NCBI GenBank assembly: GCA_002794785.1
Contig: NBBA01000013.1
Coordinates: 1,288,455-1,352,454 of the forward strand
DNA from: Coniferiporia sulphurascens
Lineage: Eukaryota; Basidiomycota; Agaricomycetes; Hymenochaetales; Hymenochaetaceae
Length of the DNA stretch: 64,000 nt
Direction: 5' to 3'
The notes beneath the pieces were generated by a model. That model saw nothing but the letters and a program-made list of their open reading frames with translations, did no database searches and was not told where the DNA came from. This document shows positions 46,031 through 58,324 of the stretch, piece after piece. Made by a program: the position numbers and the translations under genes. Position 1 is the stretch's first letter; the number at the start of each line of letters is the position of its first letter.

Positions 46031-49000
46031 GGCGAACACTGAAGAGATTCTGGCGACAACGACGACGGACAGTGCTCGCTGGCAGCTATTGACGTGTATA
46101 GTAGTCGTGTTTATAGAACAAAGTTGAGCAGGCGGACGATTTAAGCAACTGATGGGAATTGCCGATCGAGATGCGGGGCCCCGCGGTCGGCACGGCCCGG
46201 CATCAGCCTGGATCAAACTTAGTTTCTGGAAAGCGCAAGGCCGGACTACAAATCGACTTATCGTACGTCCTGAGAGATCTGAACGTGATGCACGAGCCCA
46301 TGCGGCGTTAGGAACATACGCGCGAATTTGTTTGGTTTTTCGTAGTGATGCGCAGCTTGCGCTCGTCGCCCAGACACGATCATGTTTCGCTTGTCTACGT
46401 ACAATATCTACATACAATGATATCAAAGTCGTCTGCTAATGATCTCAGCTGCGGCATCTTATCCTGTTATAGCCTTTAAACGCATCATTACAGCTGCATT
46501 CCGGGAAGGATTAACATGGAAGTGTGATTCCCAGCGAGCTCGGATCGTCCGACAGGCAGGTCGACGAGTCATACACGCGCCTAATACTGAGAAGCATGCG
46601 CGAACACAGTACGTTGACCAATATTCCCTCTACCCTAAACGTGAGTAAGAAGTATGCGTAAGAAATGACTGGTTAACTTCAAAATGAGAGCATTACATTA
46701 TAAAGTTGTCCATCATGAGCGACTGGATCGCCGAAACAATGGTGAGCTCGAGACTTTAACGCTTATACAAGCATACGCACGGGTCCTCTAATAGCAAGTA
46801 CAAGGTTCAGAACCGTCAATCCTATCGGTGCCGCAAAAAGCAAAGCGACGTTAATCAGCGTTTAAAGTAATGCAGCCACAAGATAGAGTCAAGCTACCCG
46901 ACATGGCGGTCATGTATATCAGCCCTTGTCACGCATGAAGTCGATTAGAGTCACGGTAATCGAAGAGAAATTAAATACGCCCTCACCGTCTTCATAGAGC
47001 GTGCGCATCATCGTTGTCCGGCCTATCCACGACACACTTTGATTAAAAGGAGAGGTGAAAGTTCAAGTTCTGGATCGACTCACAGCCTACAAATGTTTTG
47101 GCTATTAAAAAAATCATAGACACTTGATAGTTTAAAAATGAGTTTTAGTTAATGTTACTATTCTGAAGGCTTTCATAATGGAAAAACGCACAAAAGTCAC
47201 AGATGGCGAACATAACCATGCGAGTCCACTCTCTGTCGGAAAAAGAGTACATACATCCACCACCGAAATGGATTTGGGGAACTGCCGGATCGGGAATTTG
47301 CAAAATCAGTAAAGCTGGATCCATTCAAAAGACTACTAGTAGGTAGGTATAAACACTAACCGTTCACCGATGCGACATGTTTCGCAGACGCGTAGCTATA
47401 CCAGATTGAGGTTCCCTACACGGTAATCAATGTCAGGGTATGCAGACTTTGGTAAGTGTCCAAAGACAGACCACTAAGACTGGGAAAAGTAGTGCCCTTA
47501 TCGAACGCTTGTGTCCCCAGACTGCGTCGGCGCGGAGAAAGAACGTGACTATATGATCTGAGTTGGAGGAGTACGGATACGTGTGAAGACCAATATGCTT
47601 ACATTCCGCTACAATCATGCCAATAGTAGCGGTAACTGATTGTTTCGAACATCAGCATAATACTGGAGATTTGTCGTATGACTCACTTAGAAAAGCGACC
47701 AGGCCTCGTCTACAGTTCTATTATACATAGGGTTAAATTTTCTTTTGGTGAGGCTCCATAGACTGTGCGCGGGTTGAGTAGACTTGCATTTAAATCACGT
47801 TCAAGCAGAATAACTAAAGCACGAAATGAGGGAACGGTAAGGATCAAAAAGTGACTTCTCTGGGAAATGCTTACAATAAGCGGCCACGAACGAGGTAAGG
47901 AAGGGAACATAACGATTGAGGAAAAACAATAACTGGCTGATGCAGAACTTTCGTGTCCATACAAGTCGGGCCTAAAAGGCGCATTTAGGATGAACGCGTC
48001 TCACAATGAAGGGAACTGGACATCAACTAACTTCTTCATCGATAGAAGTGAAGTAATCATACAACTATTGTCACACTAATTAGCTTTTAACTGCTCATAC
48101 CTTGAAGAAAGAGTGCCTTACCTGGACGGTCAACGTCGCAACTGAAGCAGCAGCATCAGTAACATAATCGACTATTGAGATGTTCCAAACAACCTATAGT
48201 ATACTATATTATCCACAGTATTAGCCTTATGTTTTGTGCATCCAAAGAGACGGCTATTTGACTCACCCTGCCTATCTCGACATCGTAGTAGCCATTATCA
48301 GCGGAGGACTGGTATTGCGAAATACCAACCATGATGGACTGAGAGACATCAGTGAAACGGGATAAAAGGGGGCGGTCCATCTTATATACGTATTGTGAGC
48401 ATACGTAGCTACCCGCATCAAACGACATCACAGGTCATCCTGTGAAAGCAGGAAGCAATAGAAGACTAGCAAGAAATCAACGTATAGATAGTTCTATATC
48501 AAGCTAAATTGATTTCCATATCAACTGCTTCAGTTAAATCACGTTTACTTTCATGTTTCAAATAGTATCGTGCTTCCCAGTCAAGCAAAAATCCGATTTT
48601 GTACGGATGACATAAATATTGAGAGAGGATCCTAAATAAGGTCGGGACGTAAAGAGGCATTCAAGAAAACGGTTGTCCATCGAGACCTTGGGGATTTGAT
48701 GGAAACCTTTTGACTTTGATCTCGTTTGGTTGGGTATCAATCAGCCAATGAAGTAGATTAAAATAAGTTCTGTTGGACGAGATCTTTTGATGTCATGAAC
48801 TGAGTTAGTATGAGCTTAGCTGTAGATCGCCTGAAGCGGGGGGATTTCCTACACATGGTCCTCTTACCCGACAGGATGCAATTGGCCGAATGACTCATGC
48901 GTTTCCAGCTCGGCAAGTATTTGGCGTTTGGACTCCGCTTAAAGTAATACGGCAGTAACCGGCGTCTTACTTTCTCCTCACTACTGCAGCACCACCACGC

Positions 49001-49242
49001 CTCGGGCACATCAAAGGCCCTAAGAAACGATCATTCCAGGCCATAGTTATGTGGCGGGAACTCTCTTCTTCGGAAACAGAGGCGGGAGAATAAGATCTGA
49101 CATATATCTGTATTCTTCAGCGTTTCTCGTAATCAACGACTTGGAATTTTATTGTTTATACAGTTCAACGCGATACTTGGATATACGTACACCATATTCT
49201 AGTCACTGGATCCCTACATTTCGATGACTGCAACGTCAAATC
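46031..49242. other. Gene-poor stretch, possibly an eroded intron-rich gene on the minus strand
   Basis: Between about 46.6 and 49.1 kb the minus strand shows many short open pieces flanked by donor-like and acceptor-like sites. Examples are a piece ending in a QILAELETHESFGQLHP string near 48.9 kb and a MSFDAGSYVCSQYVYK string near 48.4 kb. I could not assemble a continuous frame or recognise a family. It may be a decayed gene or a divergent one with very small exons. Confidence 0.35.
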
Positions 49243-50958
49243 CTACACAATTGAGGGATCCACATCAGGCCCCGAGACAATAGTCTTGATTACCGCCTTT
49301 CCATCTTCGCTCTTTCCTAGCCTCGTGGTGTTAAATGCTGAAGCCGCATCTTCAAACTTATATCTGGGAGAAGTAAACGTAAGCCGGTGTCTGCTTTTCT
49401 TTTCTTTCACAAAAAAGTGGTCGTACCTGTGCGTAACAAGTGGCTTAAGATTCACTTTCCCCGATGACGCGAGAGCGAGGGCGAGAGGATAGTCTCCCGG
49501 CTAAGTCGAGATCAAAAAAAGACTTTAATTTAGCCCATAAACACATCGTACATTGATCAATACTCACGCCATATCGGAATGAACCTTTTATAGACAGTTC
49601 TTTGACGAGCAGAATGGTGACCGGAACCTTCACCTCGTTGGCTCCAAGCCCGACCTATTGATTGCGGTTCTTTGTTAATCTTTCGATCCTGAAAGATAGG
49701 CTCCTACCTGGATGTAAGTGCCTCCGACCTTGGCAACGAAAATCGCCATCTGAATGCATGACTCAGCGCCCGTGGCATCGATGACCAGATCAAGGCCATC
49801 GGGACCTTTTTCTTTAACGCTCAGACTGTTTTTCAGAAGGTCAGCAGCCCTCTTCGAGAACGCTGTATTAGTCTCCCCCGACTCCTTATTCGGTGACAAG
49901 AATGTGTCCGCCCCAACATAGGCCCTTGCAAACTCGATGCGGGTCGGGTTTATATCAATCGCGATGACGCGGGCGGCACCAAGTGCCTTCGCTGCTGCCA
50001 TACACAGGAGCCCAACGGGCCCGCATCCAAAGACAGCGACGTTCTGTCCAGTGCGCAGTTTCCCGAGGTAAGATACAGCGTGGACAGCAACGGACAGTGG
50101 CTCCAGCTTTTCGGTAACAACATAAATCAGACCCTAGATGAACGATGGGCCACGTTTAGCGCTCACCATTGCACCATCTTCCAAAGTGAGATGATCGGGT
50201 AACTTGTATGTAAGGTCGGCGGGAAGTTTATAATAGCGTCCAAGCGTCCCATCTCTTGGATGATCAGCGGCGAAATGGCATTCTCCACACAGCTAACGAA
50301 GGAATTACCACAGTTGTTAATGATCGCAGATGTAATACCATCGGAGACACGTGGACTCACCTGATACCTCCCACTCTTGCAAAAATCGCAAATACGACAG
50401 GTAGCTCCGGGCTCCATCGCTACACGGTCCCCGACTTTCACACCTGTCACCCCCGATCCTACTGTGTCTCGATGTGAGCTTTACTCCGCACTGTTCGAAA
50501 TGACCATTCTCACATTTCGCTATCACTCCGGATGATTCATGTCCGAGTACCTGAATCTCTTGTAAGAAGACTGTTGTAGATTCAAATTTAACCTCACAAA
50601 TGGCTGAGTGACTATGTTATCGGCTATCCTCCCTTCGACATAGAAATGAACCTGGCACACAGTCGGCTTCGAATACCGCATGGGCTCTTTGACTATCATT
50701 CATGCTTACATCGGATCCACAGATTCCTTCAAAGCCGCGACACAAATTAATGCAAGAGAGCAAAGCACAGAAGCTAGAGTCACTTGCCGGTCTTCTTCAC
50801 TTCAACAAGGACTTCATCCGGACTCACTAACCGCCGTACCGCGAGAACTTAGAGAACTGCAATACAGATTGCGCTTAAAACGTACATTCAGGTACCGGCC
50901 TTTGTTGAAACGAAGTGTCCAAAACGCTGTTGAGTAGGAAGGATATGTTGTCCGACAT
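49243..50958 (-). CDS. Xylitol dehydrogenase-like zinc alcohol dehydrogenase, 375 aa, eleven exons
   Basis: Exons on the minus strand: 50958-50886, 50826-50788, 50726-50710, 50651-50598, 50550-50514, 50461-50361, 50292-50167, 50106-49708, 49654-49568, 49500-49427, 49363-49243, total 1128 nt, all phases consistent. Members of this medium-chain dehydrogenase group oxidise polyols such as xylitol (to D-xylulose), sorbitol or L-arabinitol with NAD+, in the cytosol. Catalytic zinc ligands C40 (GICGSD), H65 and E66 (GHES) are present, as are the four structural-zinc cysteines C95, C98, C101 and C109. The Rossmann motif GCGPVGLL precedes a D-I-N stretch (IAIDINPTRIEFA) favouring NAD+. Intron 2 starts GC (G|GCAAGT), a GC-AG intron, and exon 3 is only 17 nt. 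Substrate choice among polyols is inferred. Confidence 0.93.
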
Positions 50959-53900
50959 TGCCCAGGCTTTTAGTGCAAAATTCGATCGTGAGAGAGGGAT
51001 GACTCCGATCTAGACTTGTGGCAGCGGTCAAGGAAGGGTGGCCCAGCCTCGGGCAGGAAGGAGCTTGTTAAGCTTGGTTTCCTGCTACATGTACCAGGTG
51101 ACCCCAATCTGTGGTGTGAATAAATGACGAAAAGAAGGAATTGCAATGATATACGGAGAGAGCGGTCCGCTCGATCTAAATTTCATTGAAATGGAACAGG
51201 CGTCAATAATGATACGCATTTTCGGAAATGCTGATGTCGGATGTCTGGCGGGATAGAACGCGGCGCTGGGAAAAGGCGACTGTGCAAGAGCTTGAGCCTT
51301 TAAGTTGGAAGAGAGAAAGGTGAAAAGTGAAAACCCGGCCCGAGTGGGGATAGACCGCCGATCTCGATCGGCGCTGACACCATACTAGGTTCACGATTTT
51401 GGTGCATAAAATAAAAATACCCAAAACACAAAAGCATGGCGGTGATACATAATTGACTGCAATCACTAAATTAGAGTAACCACGCTAACAAGTCCGGAAT
51501 CAAATTTTGACAGATGGCGTTGTCGAACTTCAAGTTCATGTGCTTCTTTTATGACTAGGGAGGACGGGTACTACTCCCGTAGACACGCTCAGAAATTGGA
51601 GATTGAGGGCTGGGGTCTGATATGGAGACACAGGACCTTTTGGATACGCTGTTATGCAACAGTAACCTTGGAGGTAGAGGTGAATCAGGGAAAGTACCAT
51701 GTGCAACAGACTTCCAGCCAACTTCCTATTTCATGCTTTTGGATATGATGGGTGTGGCTAGTAGGTGCTCGTGGATACACTACGAGAAACGCACCGCGCA
51801 TACCGCGTCCAATTTGTCTCGACTGCCGTGGCTGTATCTTAGTTTTCTGTTCTCCAGAAGAGTGGGAAACAATTGGAGATAAAGACACGTAGCTTGTTAC
51901 CGGTCGCGGGAGACTTAGTAGTAGCTATCCAGAGTCGACCCGTCTTGTATACCAAGGTAGCTGAAAATCTGATCCATTTTTAGTTATTATATTAAGCTCT
52001 CAGCTACCAATGGGTTGCGGGAAACGAAGGGACCCCAGCTGGCCAAAAGACCGCTTGGTCGAATAGGTACAAGTGCGAAGAAGTTGCTATTCGGGGCAAG
52101 TATCTCCTGAAGTAATTGAAGCGGCTGTGCTCCAGCACGTTCCTCAAGTCCGAATACCGGGAGCAGCCCGGGATATGGCACCTACTTCCCCTGTAAAGCG
52201 GAAGGTGGCAGTAGTGTCTGTATCGGATATAGTACCTCATTTGGCACTTCAAGTCATTCCCTGAAAAGTTGGACATGTTTTTGATACCGACTTCAAGTTT
52301 AATTTTGGGGGATTGTTTAAAGAGAGGAAGAGCATATGAAGGGATGAGCAGAACGATTATGAAGACGAAGGAAAGGAGCAGAAACAAGAACAAGATTGAA
52401 ATTGAGATTGATCACTGTGGCACCACAATTGGACGCACGTTCTTCCGGTCGCGGTTTCCGTCTCGGCACAGATGCACTACTGTCATAGTACGCTACACAT
52501 GGCCCGGTACCGTTTAATCAATCGCTGGCACATCAGTGACACATAATCACAGACTCGGATATACACTCCCCACTTGGATCCTGATCAATCGCACCCCCGA
52601 GGTTTTGTACGTATTCTATGCACTTCTGCCAGATGAGCACAAGGCTTGAAGCAAATTGCTTGAGTCTATCTTTCAGAAGTATGATGGTCTTGATCTTAAC
52701 CTTGTCTCTTGATATTCCGTCAGGGAATGTGAACACGGCTCAACATTTCAAGTTGGTCAGTTTATTTCCTTGAAGTCTTTGTCTTTATGTAATTATGAAT
52801 TCCTGTCTTGAAGGAGAGCGATGTGCAATGTGTGCAGAGAGCATACACTGGCTCGGACATATATACGTATTTTAAGTACAGCATATTGATCGAGTGTTTC
52901 GGAAGTTTACTATCATCTGCCCATCCATCCGCGAACGACGATCTTGGTGGAGAACATTCAAAGTTCCAAGTTCTTTTCTTGTCTTGCTAACGCAATGTGG
53001 CGTTGAATGCCGACTGGTCGATCGTATGAAGTTCGCCTGCGCCGCCTGCCTTCTTCTTGAGTAATACATACACAACTATAGTACTTCTAGCCCCTCTATG
53101 CCATTCGTACATCATTACAGTAATATTGTCTTCGTCTTTTACCTTTTTAGGCTATCGCCTGCCGCGTTCTCTGGGCGCTTATCGCTTGCCCTTGGGTCAC
53201 CGCCATAAAGCTGCCGGACATCAATACTTGCCGAGAGGCATTTGTGACCGAACTTAGAATACCCCTAGGTCCTCTAGTTTTTACTGGTAAGCGCTTGACA
53301 GGTTGACGGTGCGTATGAAGATGCCAGGACAACGCGTACACATCATGTACTTTCATGTCCTTGTTTTTGCTTGGCGCGCATGGGAGTACTTACATAAAGC
53401 AGCTCCGTTGGTCGGTAATTAGGCTAGAATTTACCGACGACGCGAACAGCAGGGCTGCAGCCGTCGACTCGGACGGGTATAACCGAGCTTGCTGCACCTT
53501 TGTACATATAGGGACTGGGTAACCCACACTTGTAAGTACACATTAAGGGCGGATAATGCGATGAGCCTGAGCCTGGGCTTTAGCTCACGGAAGTGAGAAA
53601 GTAAGCTATATACGGGAATGATCTTCCTTGCCGAAGTTACCGTGATGAATCATGATGAAGAGTCTCTTGTGAGATGTCCGAGTTTTTTTTCTTCGGCCGG
53701 TGGCATGTTTGTTTTGTCTGAAGTACGGCTTGCCTACGCGAGAGAAAAGTTCTTCCGGTTCCTCGAAATGGTACCGCCACGCCGATCGTTTTGATCGGCG
53801 TGACGGTGCGCGTGTTGTTGCAACTTCGCGCGACGAAAAACCAAAATCCCGAATTACTTTGCTTTCTGAGCAAATAAATCCTCCATACACGCTCGAGCGG

Positions 53901-54147
53901 TCTGGACGAACGGCTCGAGCACAGGTCGTCCAAACCTCGGTAAATGCGATCACACCGCCCCAGGCCGGGGTGCAGACAGGCTGAGTTTGCGTGCCTGGAA
54001 TAGCGCCTTACCCAATCCGGGCTGCCCATCAGTACACAGCCGGGGCGCTATCCGTCCCTCAAATCAAGGGGGCGTGCGCCCCAGCCCGTCCCGTCCCCTT
54101 CCCACTTCTTTCTCCCTCTCCTTACTCTCTCCTGCGCCGGACCAACG
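50959..54147. other. Gene-poor stretch with two GATCGGC hairpins
   Basis: No gene could be supported. Minus-strand frames at 51987-52393 read partly like protein, without a recognisable motif. Two strong inverted repeats, at 51355-51372 and 53773-53807, share the core GCCGATC/GATCGGC. The 300 bp before 54148 should contain the promoter of the membrane-protein gene. Confidence 0.4.
53773..53807. repeat. Inverted repeat, 14-bp stem with one mismatch
   Basis: The arms CACGCCGATC and GATCGGCGTG (53778-53787 and 53793-53802) pair perfectly around a GTTTT loop, and four more pairs follow after a single C-A mismatch. It lies about 340 bp upstream of the next gene. Function unknown. Confidence 0.85.
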
Positions 54148-55604
54148 ATGTTGCGCTCGCAAAAACGCCTCGCGTTTGCTGTACTCGCTCTCGCTGGTCT
54201 CCAGCGCGCGGCTGCGCAGGTCACGAGTAACGCGACGTGCTTTGCGTCTCTTTCGGGGGTGCGTACTCGTACTCTCTCATCTGTCGGTCGTCTGCGTGCT
54301 CACCAACAACTGTCTACTATCAGTTGTACAACTCAAAGGGCCAGAGTCCGTGTCTCGTGGCCGCCTATCTAGGCAGTGCTTGCAACGGAGGACGTGCGTT
54401 TGGCTTTCCTTTGATGATGGTGGCGATGTATATCGTCAGATCGTCATGCTAACTGTGCTTTTGTTACAGAGTACGACGTCAGTGCCCTCATTGATGGCCA
54501 ACACTATGTCGGCCCGACGACTGCCCAAGCGAACCCCTGCTTGTGCAGTACCGTGATGTACTCGGTGATGGGCGCGTGCAGTACGTGCCAGAATGGTACC
54601 ATTATCACGTATGCCGTCTATTTCTGTTTTCCAGTTCGTTAGTAGCGACTCTCATGGCTATGAAATATTACAGTTGGGATAGCTGGTCCACGGCGTGCTC
54701 AAACGTCTTCATTGACACGTGCGTTTTCATACCGCTTTGTTTTTCTTTCCCTTCCCTTTGAAACTCACGTTTTGCGCCCTTCTTACAGATTCCCGGAGGA
54801 CATTCCTCCGGAATCAGCAGTGCCTGGGTGGGCGTACGAGAATGTCACGATAACGGGTCTCTATAACGTTACAGAGGCGCTGGACGATAGCAGTACGTAG
54901 TTACAAAAAAAAGATTCGTCCACAATCGCCCAGCTGACACCGCCCTACTCTCTCCTTCCTTTCCTTCCTTCCATTTTCTTTCGCAGCCCTTGAATCGACA
55001 GCAACGCACGTACAGACTACACAAACAGCCTCAGGATCTAGCAACTCGCCCGCATCAACCTCTGGCTCAGGCTCCGGCTCCAAGTCGTCCTCATCCAAGT
55101 CTAGCTCGAACACAGGTGCGATCGCAGGGGGTGTCGTAGGAGGCGTCGTCGGCGCTGCACTCATCGCGCTCGGCGCGTTCTTCCTCTGGCGACGACACCG
55201 TGCAAATGCCGCAGGTGCAGGCGGTGCAAGTGGGTCGCCGTACGGTGCGACTGCTGGCTCGGGGTCTCCAATGATGGGTGCGCGAGACGAGTATGCGGCG
55301 GTACCGTATACCCCGAACGCGTATGGACATGGACAGGCGGATTCAATATCGTTTGGAGGACAGCCGAAGCTTTACGTGCGTTTTTTGTCTCCCTTTGTCC
55401 TTTTCCCTTTCCGTGTGCTGAATCACGGTCCGTGACCAGGACCCTAATGACCCGTCGACGTTCCCCGTTTCGCCTGAGCCGCCAACGCTTGCGAGTCATA
55501 CCACAGGCCATACATTTGGTGCAACCCACAATGGGTCTGGATTCCTTAGTGTGCAAAACTCAGGCGGGAACCAGGGAATGTATCGTGGTGTGGCGGAGGT
55601 GTGA
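54148..55604 (+). CDS. Secretory type I membrane protein with Cys-rich ectodomain and Ser/Gly stalk, 340 aa
   Basis: Seven exons, 54148-54258, 54324-54393, 54470-54608, 54674-54718, 54789-54892, 54987-55375 and 55440-55604, total 1023 nt in frame. Order: signal peptide (residues 1-25), a lumenal/extracellular domain with about eight cysteines and several N-glycosylation sequons, a Ser/Gly/Thr-rich stalk, one membrane helix (about residues 200-224; GAIAGGVVGGVVGAALIALG) followed by a basic stop-transfer RRHR, and a disordered cytoplasmic tail. This layout recurs in many Agaricomycete surface proteins of unknown role and recalls Mid2/Wsc-type wall sensors, but no WSC domain is visible. Function is therefore only inferred from architecture. 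Confidence 0.85.
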
Positions 55605-56574
55605 AACATGAAGCGGGGCCGGGAGACGGGGGTTAACGATTCGGAGTGATGAACGATGAGTGCTTGTTGGGCTTTTTTTCGCTTTAATTTATTTTAACCT
55701 TTCTTTCAATTACTTTGACTTGCTTATCTGCTCACCATCTTTTTTTTGTTGATCGTTGAGGGATACTTAGCTTTTTTCCTCTTTCTTTACTTGCGCGATT
55801 TCGGGGTCGTGGGATGTTAATATTAGTGTTCTTTTTGATTTTATGCTTCGTCTGCTTTTTTCTTCCTTTTCCTTCTTTGTCCTTTTCAAAAACGAAACTC
55901 GGCATTCGACTCGACACTCCCCCTACTTATGTACGCAGCGCAGGCACTCAATGATTCAAAGTAACAATAGTATTTCTTATGCTTGTACGACATGCAGGGG
56001 CGAAGAACGCGGAAACGAAGCGGGGATGAGAACAATACTGTACGTACGCAGCAGATTGCCTCTTCCCCAAACACAACCCACGCAAGAGTCAAGTCATAGT
56101 ACGATACGATATGGTAAGAAAGACATGTCGAGGAGCTAGGTGACCGATAATATCCAGCCCATTAAAAAAAGCGAGCCGCCAGCCAAAGAGCCCGTGCGTT
56201 CTTCTCAGGCCACCACGATGAACGCATTCCGTCGTAGAAGCAAATAGCGACGGTGGGACATGTGGTAAGGCAGCCTTGGTAGTTGTTAAAAGATATGGAA
56301 AAAAGAGGCGCATGCCAGCGGTGTGGGAGCCTTTTATACCTGGGAAGAGGATTGTTTAGGGCCGGTTGATCTGCGGCTCCATTACTGCATCCGGTCCGAG
56401 GACGGGACCCGAACCCGTTTCAGCGCCGGTCGCCTGCCGCGGTCTCGTCGTGGCGATTATTTCAATTCTACTGTAGTTTTGACTCGTTTCTCTTCCTTCG
56501 TTTTCAAAAAAAAAAGCCGTCTCGCTCGTCCTCTCTTTTACTAGACGCCTTAACAACAACAACAAAAAGAAAAG
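55605..56574. other. Intergenic, no gene recognised
   Basis: 3' flank of the membrane-protein gene, T-rich, and the upstream region of PUS4. Nothing else supportable; a GGGACCCGAACCC string near 56404 was considered and rejected as a tRNA B box. Confidence 0.5.
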
Positions 56575-58019
56575 ATGCCCAAAATCATCCCCCTTCCCAA
56601 AAAACTGCCTATATCCGCTTTATTCGGAATAACCAAACCCTCAGGCCCTTCGTCTATGAGCGTGATTAACGATCTTAAGAGGCTCGTTTCTGCTTCACGG
56701 CTTTTTGTTGATCCCGAGTCTGCGAAGACCAATGCGGAGCGGCTGTATACGACAAATGCCGAGCCTGATGCTGATACTGGTAAGGACAAGGGCAAGAATA
56801 GAGATAGGGATAGAGGAGGAAAGAATAGGAGGAGGAGAGGTAGAGGCGAAGAGGCGAAGATTGGGCAAGGAGGGACGCTTGACCCGCTGGCGGATGGTGT
56901 TCTTGGTGATTGACCTTGGCTGCATAATGATTGCTGAACGCTGAACGCCTCTCACTCGTTGCATTTACGCGCCCGCGTCTGTCTACTCCCTTGCCTTTAT
57001 CTTATGCGTAGTCGTCGGCGTTGGGAAGGGCACGAAGAGGCTAGGCGAGTTTCTGGATTGCGTCAAGGTGCGCCTTCGTTCCGTTTCTACTGTGGACTAA
57101 AGTGGGTTTGCTCATGGGACGCGTACTAGGAGTACAGAACGACGTGTCTACTGGGATGCGAGACGGACACGTATGACAGTGAGGGTGCGCAGGTACGCAC
57201 GGCGCCGTGGCGCCACGTTACACGCGAAAGCGTCGAAGCTGCGCTCGAGCAGTTCCGCGGAGAGATCCAACAGACGCCTCCCATGTACGTTATTCCTCTC
57301 CTTAACCGCACGATCGTCCTGACATCTATACTTTACTCAGATTCTCGGCGCTCAAAATGAACGGTAAGCCGCTATACGAATACGCGCGCTCAGGGACGCC
57401 TCTTCCGCGCCCTATCGAGCGACGCGGCGTCACCGTACATGCGCTCGAGCTCACGCATTGGATCGAGGGTGGGGAGCATGCGTATCGGTTCCCGGCGAAG
57501 AAATTTACGGATGAAGAGAGGGAGAGGATGGAGCAGGCGTTACGTGGGGTGGAAATTCCTGCGGACGCAGTGATTAAGGATGAGCCAGAGGGCGTGTCGA
57601 CGCCAGCAGCGTCGGTGGCGGTAGAGAAGGGAGGGAAAGCGGAGGAGAATGCAGACATGGACGTGCCGCCAGCGTTCGTGCTGAGGATGCGCGTGTCAGG
57701 CGGGACGTACGTGCGTAGCATCGCACACGACCTCGGACACGCACTGGGGTCGGCAGCGCACGTCGTGACGCTCACGCGATCGCGGCAGGGTCGGTTTGCG
57801 CTGGGCCCGGAGTGCGTTTCGGCCACGCCCGTACCGGAAGGTGTAGGCGCGCCGGCTGAAACGGAGGCTGAAGACGGACGGGAGTGCGTGCCGTGGAGCG
57901 TGTTCGCGCGGGCGTTGGAGGGCGGGGGCGCAGAAGAGCCGGATGGGGATGGGTGGAGGGAGTGGGAACGGGAGGTTATGGAGAGGATGGAGCTTGTTGA
58001 GACGAAGACTCAGGCTTAA
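56575..58019 (+). CDS. PUS4: tRNA pseudouridine-55 synthase, TruB/Pus4 family, 406 aa
   Basis: Four exons, 56575-56905, 57012-57067, 57130-57284 and 57341-58019, total 1221 nt in frame. The enzyme makes pseudouridine at position 55 in the T-loop of tRNAs. The TruB catalytic motif GGTLDPLADGVL is complete, with the catalytic aspartate at residue 103, followed by VGVGKGTKRLGEFLDCVK, a Y-x-x-x-x-x-LG strand (YRTTCLLG) and the downstream FSALKMNGKPLYEYAR and GGTYVRSIAHDLG motifs. A basic, low-complexity insertion (about residues 63-95, many K, R, D, G) sits just before the catalytic loop, as is common in fungal Pus4. It lies only about 6 kb from the telomere. Confidence 0.94.
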
Positions 58020-58324
58020 CTATGGTCCTTACTGTAGTATTTTATAATCACCACGGTATACAGTATCATGGATGCGGCTTCTGTGAATCAAGCAGAGCTT
58101 CTGATATTAATACGATGCACAACGTCATTTGTGATAGGAACGGAGGCTTGACATCAATTATTAGTCCGAGCTAAGCAAAGTGCTAGTACTGTACTAGCTG
58201 TATTAACTTTCCTTGGACTCGGGGGCGGGGCAAGTAATGCCGTGTTTGGAAAGCCGGTACGAGCCCGTGCGCTGTCCCCGTTCCCCCAACTAAACGCTAC
58301 ACCTAGCCGTCGTCGACAAGTACG
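58020..58324. other. Intergenic between PUS4 and the PQ-loop gene
   Basis: About 300 bp separating two same-strand genes. It must hold the PUS4 terminator and the PQ-loop promoter; no motif stands out. Confidence 0.5.

Noticed and set aside
47150..47300. Minus-strand string HFGGGCMYSF...DRE resembling a cytochrome P450 haem loop
   Set aside because: The spacing around the cysteine is wrong and no other P450 motif (EXXR, PERF) or continuous frame is found nearby.
56395..56425. GGGACCCGAACCC, a possible tRNA B box on the minus strand
   Set aside because: No A box or cloverleaf can be formed around it; the base after TTCG is G rather than A.
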